Positions 35,901 through 42,418 of a stretch of 64,000 bases of DNA are shown here, piece after piece. Every line of letters starts with the position of its first letter. The stretch's first letter is position 1. Source of the DNA: G963669295 sp963669295 (GTDB lineage Bacteria; Bacteroidota; Bacteroidia; Flavobacteriales_D; CALLUQ01); NCBI GenBank assembly GCA_963669295.1, contig OY769938.1, positions 992,001-1,056,000 of the forward strand, written 5' to 3'. The position numbers and the translations under genes were made by a program. Under the pieces are notes generated by a model. That model saw only the letters and a list, made by a program, of their open reading frames with translations, did no database searches and was not told the DNA's origin.

Positions 35901-36289
35901 ACCGGGAGCTCGACAACCTTCCTTCCGAAGAAGACCTGCAACGCTTTCAGCTGCAATTGGAAGATCGATTTGGTCCTATTCCTTCTCAAACAGCCGACTT
36001 GATGAACACCATTCGATTGCGCTGGTTGGCAAAAGATATTGGGCTGGAAAAACTCATTTTAAAAAGCAGCAAGCTCATTGGTCACTTTGTAAGCAACCAG
36101 GATTCTTATTACTACCAGTCGCCCAAATTCTCGCGCGTATTGGAGTTCATCAAGCAAAACCCCACCAGTTGTAAGATGTATGAAAAGGGAGGTAAGTTGC
36201 GTATTTCTTTTAACGACATCACCTCTGTTCAAACAGCCATTACTACGTTGAATGCCATTGCTAAGGCAACCCCTACACCACAAGTATAG
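32933..36289 (+). CDS. mfd: Transcription-repair coupling factor Mfd
   Basis: Removes RNA polymerase stalled at DNA lesions and recruits UvrA. At 1118 residues it has the full plan: UvrB-like N-terminal domains, an RNA polymerase-interacting domain with a CarD-like Tudor fold (LQKGDFVTHIDHGVGRFSGLE), the translocase with Walker A GDVGFGKTEVA, DEEQ box, TATPIPRTL and the TRG region GRVGRSNRKAYCYLL, and the C-terminal domain DLMNTIRLRWLAKDIGLEKL. It is probably co-transcribed with fbp. Confidence 0.98.
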   Translation: MTLEDLKSFYNGHPKALQLADHLNELGCRIHLKGLIGAADTLTAMGVLHHHNTPQLFVLADKEEAAYFHNNLEALQLDGIKVLFFPASYKLPYKVEDTDNANVLMRAEVLNELNQHKSKVAIVTYGEALTEKVVTQKHLRQNTLELKRGQSYSIDFINELLIEYEFDKVDYVYEPGQFSVRGGIVDVFSFSNEDPYRIEFFGDEVDSIRTFNPIDQLSITKYDYLSIVPNVQQKLLEESRETFLEYVPESTVVWLKSTELTADKIEKQYGKAAKAFNKLKTPLNHLPPEELYTNKEQFLSQLNDFSIIEFGTNFYFTPQHTIAYDQAPQPTFKKNFDLLTKNFKTNAEAGFKNIIVAGNPKQIERLYNIYEDKQEAIRFTPILVALHEGFVDKDNKIACYTDHQIFERFHRFKLKERFKRNKQALTIKELHNLQKGDFVTHIDHGVGRFSGLETIDLNGKKQEAIRLVYAGNDIVYVSIHSLHRIAKYTGKEGATPKLNKVGSPAWQTAKNKTKKKVKEIAFNLIKLYAERKAKKGFPFSPDSYLQHEMEASFMYEETPDQDKAIKAVKKDMEAEAPMDRLVCGDVGFGKTEVAIRAAFKAVSDSKQVALLAPTTILTFQHYNTIRARLKNMPCTVDYLNRFKTAKQQKETIRKLKAGEVDIIVGTHRLIGKDIEFKDLGLLIIDEEQKFGVAAKDKLKTIKVNVDTLTLTATPIPRTLQFSMMGARDLSTITTPPPNRQPVQTELQTFSEEVIRDAIRHEVSRGGQVFFVHNRVQNIEEVAGMVQRLCPGVRVAIGHGQMEGPKLEKIMINFIEGEFDVLIATTIIESGIDIPNANTIIINHAHMFGLSDLHQLRGRVGRSNRKAYCYLLAPSLISLTDDARRRLKAIEQFSDLGSGFNIAMRDLDIRGAGNMLGGEQSGFISDIGFDMYQKILDEAIQELKETAFKDLYQEEQIQHQEFVKECQIETDFELLIPDDYVNNIPERLSLYRELDNLPSEEDLQRFQLQLEDRFGPIPSQTADLMNTIRLRWLAKDIGLEKLILKSSKLIGHFVSNQDSYYYQSPKFSRVLEFIKQNPTSCKMYEKGGKLRISFNDITSVQTAITTLNAIAKATPTPQV

Positions 36290-36346
36290 CCCGTTGCTTT
36301 ATTTAGCACGCATGCAATAAAATGCTATTTTTATGCCCTTACAGCT

Positions 36347-36829
36347 ATGAAAATCACCTTTATACAAACCGGTGGAACGATTGATAAAGATTATCCACGA
36401 ACAACAAAGGGCTGGGCATTTGAAATTGATGCTCCTGCTGTGGAGCGTGTGCTGGAAAAACTCCACCCATCATTTGAATACGAAGTGCTTTCGATGCTAA
36501 AAAAAGACAGCATGGAAATTACCCATGAAGATCGACAAGCATTGTTCGAAGCGTGCGAACAAGTAACAAACAACAAGATCATCATTACCCACGGTACCGA
36601 TACTATGATTGATACAGCAAAACACCTTGCTGGCATTGCCCATAAAACCATTGTCATTACAGGAGCCATGAAGCCCGAGCGCTTTAGCAATTCTGACGCC
36701 CCCATTAACATCGGCACTGCCATTGGAGCAGTTCAAAGCCTGCCTCCTGGTGTTTACCTCGCCATGCATGGCACCGTAAAACGCTTTGACGAAATACAAC
36801 GCAACCTCAACACCGGACAATACCATTGA
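36347..36829 (+). CDS. Half-length asparaginase (N-terminal domain only)
   Basis: A 160-residue protein equal to the N-terminal catalytic half of type I/II asparaginases: TGGTID (residues 8-13) with the nucleophilic Thr, and HGTDTM (82-87) with the second Thr-Asp pair, then Lys109 in TGAMKPER. A normal asparaginase is about 330 residues; the C-terminal domain is absent and the next gene starts 3 bp later, so it is a stand-alone domain rather than a frameshifted gene. Activity on asparagine is uncertain because the usual active site is completed by another subunit. Confidence 0.85.
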   Translation: MKITFIQTGGTIDKDYPRTTKGWAFEIDAPAVERVLEKLHPSFEYEVLSMLKKDSMEITHEDRQALFEACEQVTNNKIIITHGTDTMIDTAKHLAGIAHKTIVITGAMKPERFSNSDAPINIGTAIGAVQSLPPGVYLAMHGTVKRFDEIQRNLNTGQYH

Positions 36830-36832
36830 ATT

Positions 36833-37774
36833 ATGATTCCAGGTAAAGAAGCAGTACTGGCCACCATGCAGCGCGTTGCACCACATGTTCATCGCACCCC
36901 TGTGCTTACGGCTACAAGCATCAATACGATGGTAGGTGGTGACGTTTATTTTAAGTGCGAAAATTTTCAAAAAATGGGGGCATTTAAAATGCGTGGTGCC
37001 ACCAATGCTATTGCACAACTGAGTGCTCAAGCATTGGAAAAAGGAGTAGCTACCCACTCGTCGGGCAACTTTGCTCAGGCGCTTGCCTTATCGGCAAAAG
37101 CCAAAGGCATTAAGGCCTACATTGTAATGCCCAACAGTGCGCCCACCATTAAAAAAACAGCTGTACTGGGCTATGGTGCTGAAGTGATTGAAAGTGGCCC
37201 TACATTAAAAGATCGGGAAACAATGCTGGAGCAGGTCATCGAAAAAACCGGTGCCACCTTTATCCATCCTTCTAACAACATGGATGTTATTTTAGGCCAG
37301 GGCACCGCAGCACATGAGTTGATAGAAGAAGTACCCGCATTGAACTACATCATTACCCCTGTAGGTGGTGGCGGCTTAATAGGGGGCACAGCATTGGCCA
37401 CCCATTACCTTTCTCCTACTACTAAAGTAATTGGTGGTGAACCCTTTGGTGCCGACGATGCTTACCACTCGCTAAAGGCAGGTAAAATTATTCCTCCTGA
37501 AAACCCTCAAACCATTGCCGATGGGCTCCGCACAGCATTGGGCGATCAAAATTTCCCCATCATTCAACAGCATGTTACGGAAATTATTCGGGTAGAAGAA
37601 GAAGAGATTATTGCTGCCATGCGTACGGTTTGGGAACGCATGAAAATTATTATTGAACCTTCGAGTGCTGTTGCACTGGCAGCGTTACTGCGCAACAAAG
37701 AACAATTTAAAGGCCAACGGGTAGGCCTTATTGTTTCGGGAGGCAATGTTGATTTAAACCAGCTGCCCTTTTAA
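36833..37774 (+). CDS. PLP-dependent threonine/serine dehydratase-like enzyme
   Basis: A 313-residue fold-type II PLP enzyme. The PLP lysine is Lys52 in GAFKMRGA, SSGNFAQALA supplies the substrate loop, and VGGGGLIGG binds the phosphate; IIEPSSAVALAALL is the C-terminal signature. It has no regulatory ACT domain, as in catabolic threonine dehydratases and serine racemases, which cannot be told apart here. It follows the half-length asparaginase by three bases, suggesting joint amino-acid breakdown. Its stop overlaps by 4 bp that of the convergent gene. Confidence 0.9.
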   Translation: MIPGKEAVLATMQRVAPHVHRTPVLTATSINTMVGGDVYFKCENFQKMGAFKMRGATNAIAQLSAQALEKGVATHSSGNFAQALALSAKAKGIKAYIVMPNSAPTIKKTAVLGYGAEVIESGPTLKDRETMLEQVIEKTGATFIHPSNNMDVILGQGTAAHELIEEVPALNYIITPVGGGGLIGGTALATHYLSPTTKVIGGEPFGADDAYHSLKAGKIIPPENPQTIADGLRTALGDQNFPIIQQHVTEIIRVEEEEIIAAMRTVWERMKIIIEPSSAVALAALLRNKEQFKGQRVGLIVSGGNVDLNQLPF

Positions 37775-38217
37775 AAAGAAACCAGCTCCATCGTAATGGC
37801 TGCTAATACGAGGTAACGTAAAAACTTTCCTAAGAACATGAATACAGCCACTTTGAAAGGGTTGGCTCGAAACAACCCCAACCCAATGGCCAGCGGGTCG
37901 CCAATAATGGGTAGCCAGCAAAGAAAAGCAAGGTAGGCACCGTAACGGTCTACCCTCGATTTGAATTTTTCCACCCGCTCACGCTTCACCCTTAAGTACT
38001 TTTCAATCCACTGCCACTTGCCCAGGTACCCCAGGAAAAAAGAGGTCATCCCACCCAACCAATTGCCAATGGATGCCAGCGTAAGGCACAATACCGGATC
38101 GTAATCGCCTACCAGCATGGCACTTAAAATGGCCTCCGAACTAAAAGGCAACACCGTGGCCGCCAAAAAAGACGCCAGAAAAAGTCCCCAATATCCATAA
38201 TCGAGCCATTCGAGCAT
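37771..38217 (-). CDS. YqaA/DedA-like small membrane protein
   Basis: A 148-residue inner-membrane protein with about four hydrophobic segments. ATVLPFSSEAILSAML near the start and WLPIIGDPLAIGLGLFR in the middle (the conserved G-D-P with the acidic residue) are typical of the YqaA branch of the SNARE-associated/DedA family. Members are linked to lipid carrier recycling or membrane homeostasis; the exact role here is unknown. Its last codons overlap those of the convergent dehydratase gene. Confidence 0.82.
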   Translation of the reverse strand: MLEWLDYGYWGLFLASFLAATVLPFSSEAILSAMLVGDYDPVLCLTLASIGNWLGGMTSFFLGYLGKWQWIEKYLRVKRERVEKFKSRVDRYGAYLAFLCWLPIIGDPLAIGLGLFRANPFKVAVFMFLGKFLRYLVLAAITMELVSF

Positions 38218-38253
38218 GACAACGAATGTAGAACAAAACTTTTACCTTTAAAC

Positions 38254-38745
38254 ATGATTCTATACGAAGCAGCACGACAAAGTGCTATGGAACATTTGCA
38301 AGAGATGAATAAAACGGTATATGCCGATGGGGATCCTTTGTTGTTGCTCGACGAAGAAACCCTGGAGTTTGCCAATTGCTACTTGTTTTTCTTCGGCTTC
38401 GATTCACAGCACACAAAGCATGGTTTTTCCAGTCGGCATGCCCGTTGCTTATGGATACCCAAAGCACTGAAGCTGCACCAAATGCCTACGAATACCTTTT
38501 TTTCGCAACCCATTAACGGCACTGCCACTACGTGGCTGCTTCAGTTTGATGACAAGGTCGCTACGGATGCCATCAAAAAGCAACTGTTTCCACTTCGTAC
38601 TTTGTTCAACTTCACCTATGGCGATGCAAAGTTTTTAATTCACCATCGCGAACTCCCCATTGTTGCCGGCAACCAACGGGAGCTCACACAATTTCAAACA
38701 GCACTTAATGCGCTTGGGTTACCTGCGGTTATTCGTTCACTGTAA
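38254..38745 (+). CDS. Hypothetical protein
   Basis: A 163-residue soluble protein without signal peptide or membrane segment. I do not recognise the family. It opens MILYEAARQSAMEHLQEMNKTVYADGDPLLLLDEETLEF and has mixed alpha/beta character. It is divergent from the YqaA-like gene with a 36-bp gap, and it is separated from the following thioredoxin gene by a promoter. Confidence 0.7.
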   Translation: MILYEAARQSAMEHLQEMNKTVYADGDPLLLLDEETLEFANCYLFFFGFDSQHTKHGFSSRHARCLWIPKALKLHQMPTNTFFSQPINGTATTWLLQFDDKVATDAIKKQLFPLRTLFNFTYGDAKFLIHHRELPIVAGNQRELTQFQTALNALGLPAVIRSL

Positions 38746-38775
38746 AAAAAATTACTGCAACATGCATTATTCTAT

Positions 38776-38808
38776 TTTGGCACGAGTCTTTAAGGCAGAT
38801 ACATTTTG
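38776..38808 (+). promoter_or_regulatory. Candidate promoter of the tlpA-sigma-anti-sigma operon
   Basis: TTTG (38776-38779), 20 bases, then TACATTTTG (38800-38808), one base longer than the TAnnTTTG consensus, 22 bases before the TlpA ATG. Confidence 0.4.
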
Positions 38809-38830
38809 TTTAACTTAAAAGACTAAGCAC

Positions 38831-39325
38831 ATGAAAGCAATACTTTTTTCAGCCATTTTATTCATCTCCGCAGGATTTACCACCTCTACTCCGGCCGTAC
38901 TGAAAGTGGGAGAAAAGGTGCCCGACATTGCCTTAAAAACCACTGAAGGGGAAACTGTTCAACTGTCGTCGTTGCGCGGTAAAATTGTACTCATTGATTT
39001 TTGGGCCTCCTGGTGCAAGCCTTGTAGGAATGAAATTACCAACGTGCTACTTCCCGAATACAAGAAATACAAAGAACAAGGGTTTGAAGTGTATGGCGTT
39101 TCCATTGATCAACACGAAGGCATGTGGAAAAAAGCAGTAGAACAATGGGGGCTTCCATGGGTGAATGTATCGGACTTAAAAGGATGGACCGGCACCTACC
39201 CTACTCAATACAATGTAAAAGCTGTACCTGCATCGTACCTTATTGATAAAGACGGCACCTTGATGGCAGTAAACCTTAGAGGAGAACGTTTACAACAAAA
39301 GTTGGAGGAAATATTTAACCATTAA
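38831..39325 (+). CDS. TlpA-like thiol-disulfide oxidoreductase, exported
   Basis: A 164-residue thioredoxin-fold protein with a signal peptide (MKAILFSAILFISAGFTTS). The redox site is intact: DFWASWCKPCRNE with Cys62 and Cys65. The rest follows the TlpA/ResA pattern, including the VPASYLID cis-Pro loop. It acts in the periplasm, reducing or oxidising protein thiols. It ends five bases before an ECF sigma-factor gene whose partner membrane protein carries a related but altered thioredoxin domain, so the three form one operon. Confidence 0.9.
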   Translation: MKAILFSAILFISAGFTTSTPAVLKVGEKVPDIALKTTEGETVQLSSLRGKIVLIDFWASWCKPCRNEITNVLLPEYKKYKEQGFEVYGVSIDQHEGMWKKAVEQWGLPWVNVSDLKGWTGTYPTQYNVKAVPASYLIDKDGTLMAVNLRGERLQQKLEEIFNH

Positions 39326-39330
39326 TTCGC

Positions 39331-39891
39331 TTGGCAATAGACCTTCATTACCAACTCATAGAACGCTGTAAAAAAGGGAATAGGCCGGCTCAGTTCGAGC
39401 TCTATTCCCTTTATGCCGATGCCATGCTCAACACCGCGTTTCGCATCCTCAACGACGAAGAAGAGGCCAAGGATGCGTTGCAAGAGTCTTTCCTAAGTGC
39501 TTTTCACCAACTGCACCAATTCAAGCATGACTCTAGCTTTGGAGCCTGGCTCAAGCGCATTGTAGTGAACAAATCCATTACTGCGCTGCACCGAAAAAAA
39601 GGAAGGCCCATTGTTTCGGAAATTCGCGACACTCCATCGAATGAAGAAGAAGCCACACGCGAATTTGACGCCACCGCAGAACAAGCCTACGCTGCTTTAC
39701 ACCAACTTCCAGATGGGTACCGCACTGTGTTCTCGTTGTACCTCCTGGAAGGCTACGACCACCGTGAAATCGCATCTATTTTAAACATATCCGTGTCTAC
39801 TTCCATCTCACAGTATGGAAGGGCAAAAAAGAAACTTCGCACTATTCTCTTAAAAGATCAACCCCATGGACAACATCGAGCAACTGTATAA
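39331..39891 (+). CDS. ECF-type RNA polymerase sigma factor (redox-linked operon)
   Basis: A 186-residue sigma-70 family protein. Region 2 is FRILNDEEEAKDALQESFLSAFHQLHQF with FGAWLKRIVVNKSI, and region 4 is LPDGYRTVFSLYLLEGYDHREIASILNISVSTSISQYGRAKKKLR, the helix-turn-helix that reads the -35 element. No ATG precedes region 2, so the start is the TTG at 39331, five bases after the TlpA stop. It overlaps the downstream anti-sigma-like gene by 26 bp, which usually means tight coupling of a sigma factor to its inhibitor. Confidence 0.92.
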   Translation: MAIDLHYQLIERCKKGNRPAQFELYSLYADAMLNTAFRILNDEEEAKDALQESFLSAFHQLHQFKHDSSFGAWLKRIVVNKSITALHRKKGRPIVSEIRDTPSNEEEATREFDATAEQAYAALHQLPDGYRTVFSLYLLEGYDHREIASILNISVSTSISQYGRAKKKLRTILLKDQPHGQHRATV

Positions 39892-40489
39892 GCAACACCG
39901 CGACGCCATGGATCGGCAGTCGGCAACCCCAGCAACGTGGGAGGCTTTAGAACAACAACTACACCCTCCTGCTTCAAAGAAAAAAACCCTATGGTGGGCC
40001 ATTGCTGCCTCCCTGGTTATTGCCATTGGTTTGGCCGGGTATTTCTTTACCCGCACGCCATCTACCAACCATGAGTTATCAGAAGTTATCCTCACCTCTC
40101 CACAAGGAGAAAAGGTGCCCTTATCTTCTTTAAAAGGAAAAATTGTTCTGGTAGAATTTTGGGCTTCCTGGAGCAAGATGTGTACGGAAGAAAACTGTTA
40201 CTATTTCCGTCCGTTATACGATGAGTACAAAGACAAAGGGTTTGAAATTTATGGCATTTCTGTAGATACCAACAAAACACAATGGGTAGAAGGCATTGAG
40301 CGCGATCAATTGAGCTGGGTGCAGGTGTCGGATTTACTGGGTTTTGATTCGCCCATTGTAAAGCAAAGCGAAATTACAAAGCTCCCTACTACCTACCTCC
40401 TTGACCGCAATGGAGCGATTATCGCAAAAGATGTGAATGCCGATGAACTGGAAGAGCAACTGAAGAAATTGTTGGCCCATACGCCTTAA
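39866..40489 (+). CDS. Membrane protein: anti-sigma-like head fused to a thioredoxin/TlpA domain with altered active site
   Basis: A 207-residue protein in three parts: a ~38-residue cytoplasmic helical head (IEQLYKQHRDAMDRQSATPATWEALEQQL) like that of membrane anti-sigma factors, one membrane segment (41-61), and a periplasmic TlpA-like domain (~72-207). The domain aligns with the TlpA encoded two genes upstream (LKGKIVLVEFWASW, LPTTYLLDRNGAIIA), but its motif is WSKMC: Ser103 replaces the attacking cysteine, Cys106 remains, and a new Cys111 follows four residues later. It cannot be a normal thioredoxin; it may sense periplasmic redox state or clients of TlpA and pass this to the sigma factor. 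This role is an inference from domain order and operon position. Confidence 0.8.
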   Translation: MDNIEQLYKQHRDAMDRQSATPATWEALEQQLHPPASKKKTLWWAIAASLVIAIGLAGYFFTRTPSTNHELSEVILTSPQGEKVPLSSLKGKIVLVEFWASWSKMCTEENCYYFRPLYDEYKDKGFEIYGISVDTNKTQWVEGIERDQLSWVQVSDLLGFDSPIVKQSEITKLPTTYLLDRNGAIIAKDVNADELEEQLKKLLAHTP

Positions 40490-40497
40490 AAACAAAA

Positions 40498-40515
40498 GGC
40501 TTCCCGAAGGAAGCC
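40498..40515 (-). terminator. UUCG-tetraloop terminator between the two sigma operons
   Basis: On the minus strand, GGCTTCC-TTCG-GGAAGCC (7-bp stem, stable cUUCGg loop) is followed by TTTTGTTTTT. It ends the minus-strand anti-sigma operon and may also stop plus-strand transcripts. Confidence 0.85.
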
Positions 40516-40551
40516 CGTTGCTTAATATATCATAAAAAAAGGAGCTGTAAT

Positions 40552-41718
40552 CTATCTTTTAATTTGTATCATTCCTCGCTTGGTGTGGTTAACGCCATCT
40601 TCTCCAACTGCCAGCACCAGGTAGTAATATTGTCCTACCGGAAGTTCTGTTCCATCCATGCTGTACCCATTCCACTTGTCATCTATGCGATTTGTTTCGT
40701 ACACCGTTTTACCAGTCGTTGGGTTGCTTACCACCAGTAAGTACTCTTTGATGTTTTGATGTGTTTTGATGTAGAACTTATCGTTATCGCCATCGCCATT
40801 GGGAGTAAATACATTTGGTATTTCGATGTGTGAAGTGCTGTTTACAACAATCATAATCTGATCAACCGACTGACGGCCATAAGCATCGGTTACCGTTAAA
40901 GTTACTTTGTAGGTACCTGCCTTCTCGTACACATGCTCGGGTTGAGCTACAGCTTCAGCAGTGTTGCCGTCGCCAAAGTTCCAGGTCATCAAGTTATTGG
41001 ACCCTCTGTTTTCAAATGCCACAGTAAGCGGAGCATCTCCTTCCAGCACGTCGGTATCGATCAACGCCATGGGTGCCGGCCCCATGTTTTGCGATGCATT
41101 GCTGTTGGCTTTACTACTTCCATCGCTGTCGTCGTCTACCACATCATGATTGCTATCGTGGCCTGATGGGTTGTTGTTGCTCTGATTGCTATTCGAGGCT
41201 GCTGCTACATCAGCATCTCCCTCACCCTCGCCTGCATGCACGTTGGCATCATTGGCATTTTCTTCTTCTACCAGCCCTGCATCATTCAACTCAGTGTCAT
41301 TGGCGCTGTTTGGCGGTGTTGCAATTGTTGGTGCAACAACTGTGTTGCCATCCTCCAACACATCTGTTTCTTCACTCGCGCTTTCCACCACGGTATTGGC
41401 ATCGGCTGTATCGTTTGTTACTACCAATGCTGTATCGTTTGAAGTGGTGGTGCTCTCGTTGTGCTCAACGTTATACCATACAATGGCTACAGTAGCAATA
41501 CCAACAATGGCCGTGGTGATGCCAATTACTGGTGCAGTGAACCACCCTCCTATACCTCCAGACGCACCAGAAGCGCTACTGGCGGCATTGGCCGGAGCAG
41601 AAGCTGGTTGGTTTACCTTGCTTTGGATGTTACTCCATGCATCGGGATTCACCTCCGCTTCGAAATGCTCAAAGGTATCTTTGAACAACTGCTCGATATT
41701 TGGGTCAAATTCTTTCAC
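40552..41718 (-). CDS. Transmembrane anti-sigma-like protein with PKD and gliding/T9SS type-B-like C-terminal domain
   Basis: A 388-residue protein. Residues 1-38 are a helical cytoplasmic head (IEQLFKDTFEHFEAEVNPDAWSNIQSKV), similar to the head of the neighbouring thioredoxin fusion; one membrane segment follows (~60-81); then a long Asn/Asp/Ser-rich spacer (~86-212), a PKD domain (~215-292, WNFGDG, YEKAGTYKVTLTVTD), and a C-terminal domain beginning IPNVFTPNGDGDND (~299-388), the signature of gliding-motility/T9SS type B C-termini. It starts with a GTG that overlaps the sigma stop (GTGA), so it is translationally coupled to the sigma factor and is probably its regulator. The periplasmic part may sense something in the envelope. 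Confidence 0.8.
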   Translation of the reverse strand: MKEFDPNIEQLFKDTFEHFEAEVNPDAWSNIQSKVNQPASAPANAASSASGASGGIGGWFTAPVIGITTAIVGIATVAIVWYNVEHNESTTTSNDTALVVTNDTADANTVVESASEETDVLEDGNTVVAPTIATPPNSANDTELNDAGLVEEENANDANVHAGEGEGDADVAAASNSNQSNNNPSGHDSNHDVVDDDSDGSSKANSNASQNMGPAPMALIDTDVLEGDAPLTVAFENRGSNNLMTWNFGDGNTAEAVAQPEHVYEKAGTYKVTLTVTDAYGRQSVDQIMIVVNSTSHIEIPNVFTPNGDGDNDKFYIKTHQNIKEYLLVVSNPTTGKTVYETNRIDDKWNGYSMDGTELPVGQYYYLVLAVGEDGVNHTKRGMIQIKR

Positions 41719-42257
41719 TTATATGCTTTTTCCGACTGTATAATTAACTTTCTTAAATGTTCTTTTGCTCGTGCGTATTGCGATTTCGATGAACCAATAC
41801 TGATGCCAAGCATGTCTGCAATTTCTTTGTGCGAGTACCCTTCAATGGCATAAAGGTTAAACGCTAAACGATAACTCGCGGGCAGTTGCTGCAACATCTC
41901 CAACAAATCTTCTGCCGCCATCGATTCCAACACATAAGCATTGTTCCCCACTTTATAATCCACCGCCACAAAATCGACATTATTCCTATCTAACTTCGCC
42001 TTCCTAATGTAGTCTAGCGCTGTATTCACCATAATTTTTCTCACCCATCCTTCCAACACGCCTTCACTTTTAAATGAGGGCAACTTCTCAAACACTTTTA
42101 CAAATCCATCTTGCAAAATGTCTTGCGCCTCCTCCTCGTTCCTCGCATACCTTAAGCACAATCCCATCATTCTCGGAGAGAATCTATTGTACAATTCTCT
42201 TTGAGCAATTGCATTGCCTGAAACACAGCCTTTAACTAGTTGCTCATCGTTCATCAT
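41715..42257 (-). CDS. ECF-type RNA polymerase sigma factor (PKD-linked operon)
   Basis: A 180-residue sigma-70 family protein. Region 2: LYNRFSPRMMGLCLRYARNEEEAQDILQDGFVKVFEKLPSF, then VLEGWVRKIMVNTALDYIRK. Region 4: LPASYRLAFNLYAIEGYSHKEIADMLGISIGSSKSQYARAKEHLRK. It starts at the ATG at 42257, with a second ATG next to it. Upstream lie three copies of a TTTGTCGAA-like element at 21-bp spacing. Its last codon overlaps the start of the transmembrane regulator gene. Confidence 0.94.
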   Translation of the reverse strand: MMNDEQLVKGCVSGNAIAQRELYNRFSPRMMGLCLRYARNEEEAQDILQDGFVKVFEKLPSFKSEGVLEGWVRKIMVNTALDYIRKAKLDRNNVDFVAVDYKVGNNAYVLESMAAEDLLEMLQQLPASYRLAFNLYAIEGYSHKEIADMLGISIGSSKSQYARAKEHLRKLIIQSEKAYK

Positions 42258-42329
42258 GCACTCAATCCTCTTATAAGATTCATTTTTGACACAAAAGGTT
42301 GCGTGGGGTCATAAAAAAACACGCCTCAT

Positions 42330-42380
42330 TTCGACAAAACAATTGTTTTATTCGACGAATACCTGAAATTATTCGACAAA
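42330..42380 (-). promoter_or_regulatory. Three TTTGTCGAA-type elements at exact 21-bp spacing upstream of the sigma operon
   Basis: Read on the coding (minus) strand: TTTGTCGAA (42380-42372), TTCGTCGAA (42359-42351), TTTGTCGAA (42338-42330). Each start is 21 bp from the next, two helical turns. The first overlaps TATTTTTG (42385-42378), a perfect TAnnTTTG box. The likely meaning is an operator array for cooperative binding; the protein that binds is unknown. Confidence 0.6.
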
Positions 42381-42418
42381 AATATTGAATTCTTTCATTT
42401 TCTGCATTTTTAACTGAT

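Noticed and set aside
36347..36829. Asparaginase as a pseudogene
   Set aside because: The reading frame is intact, catalytic motifs are kept and the next gene follows after three bases, so a stand-alone domain is more likely than decay.
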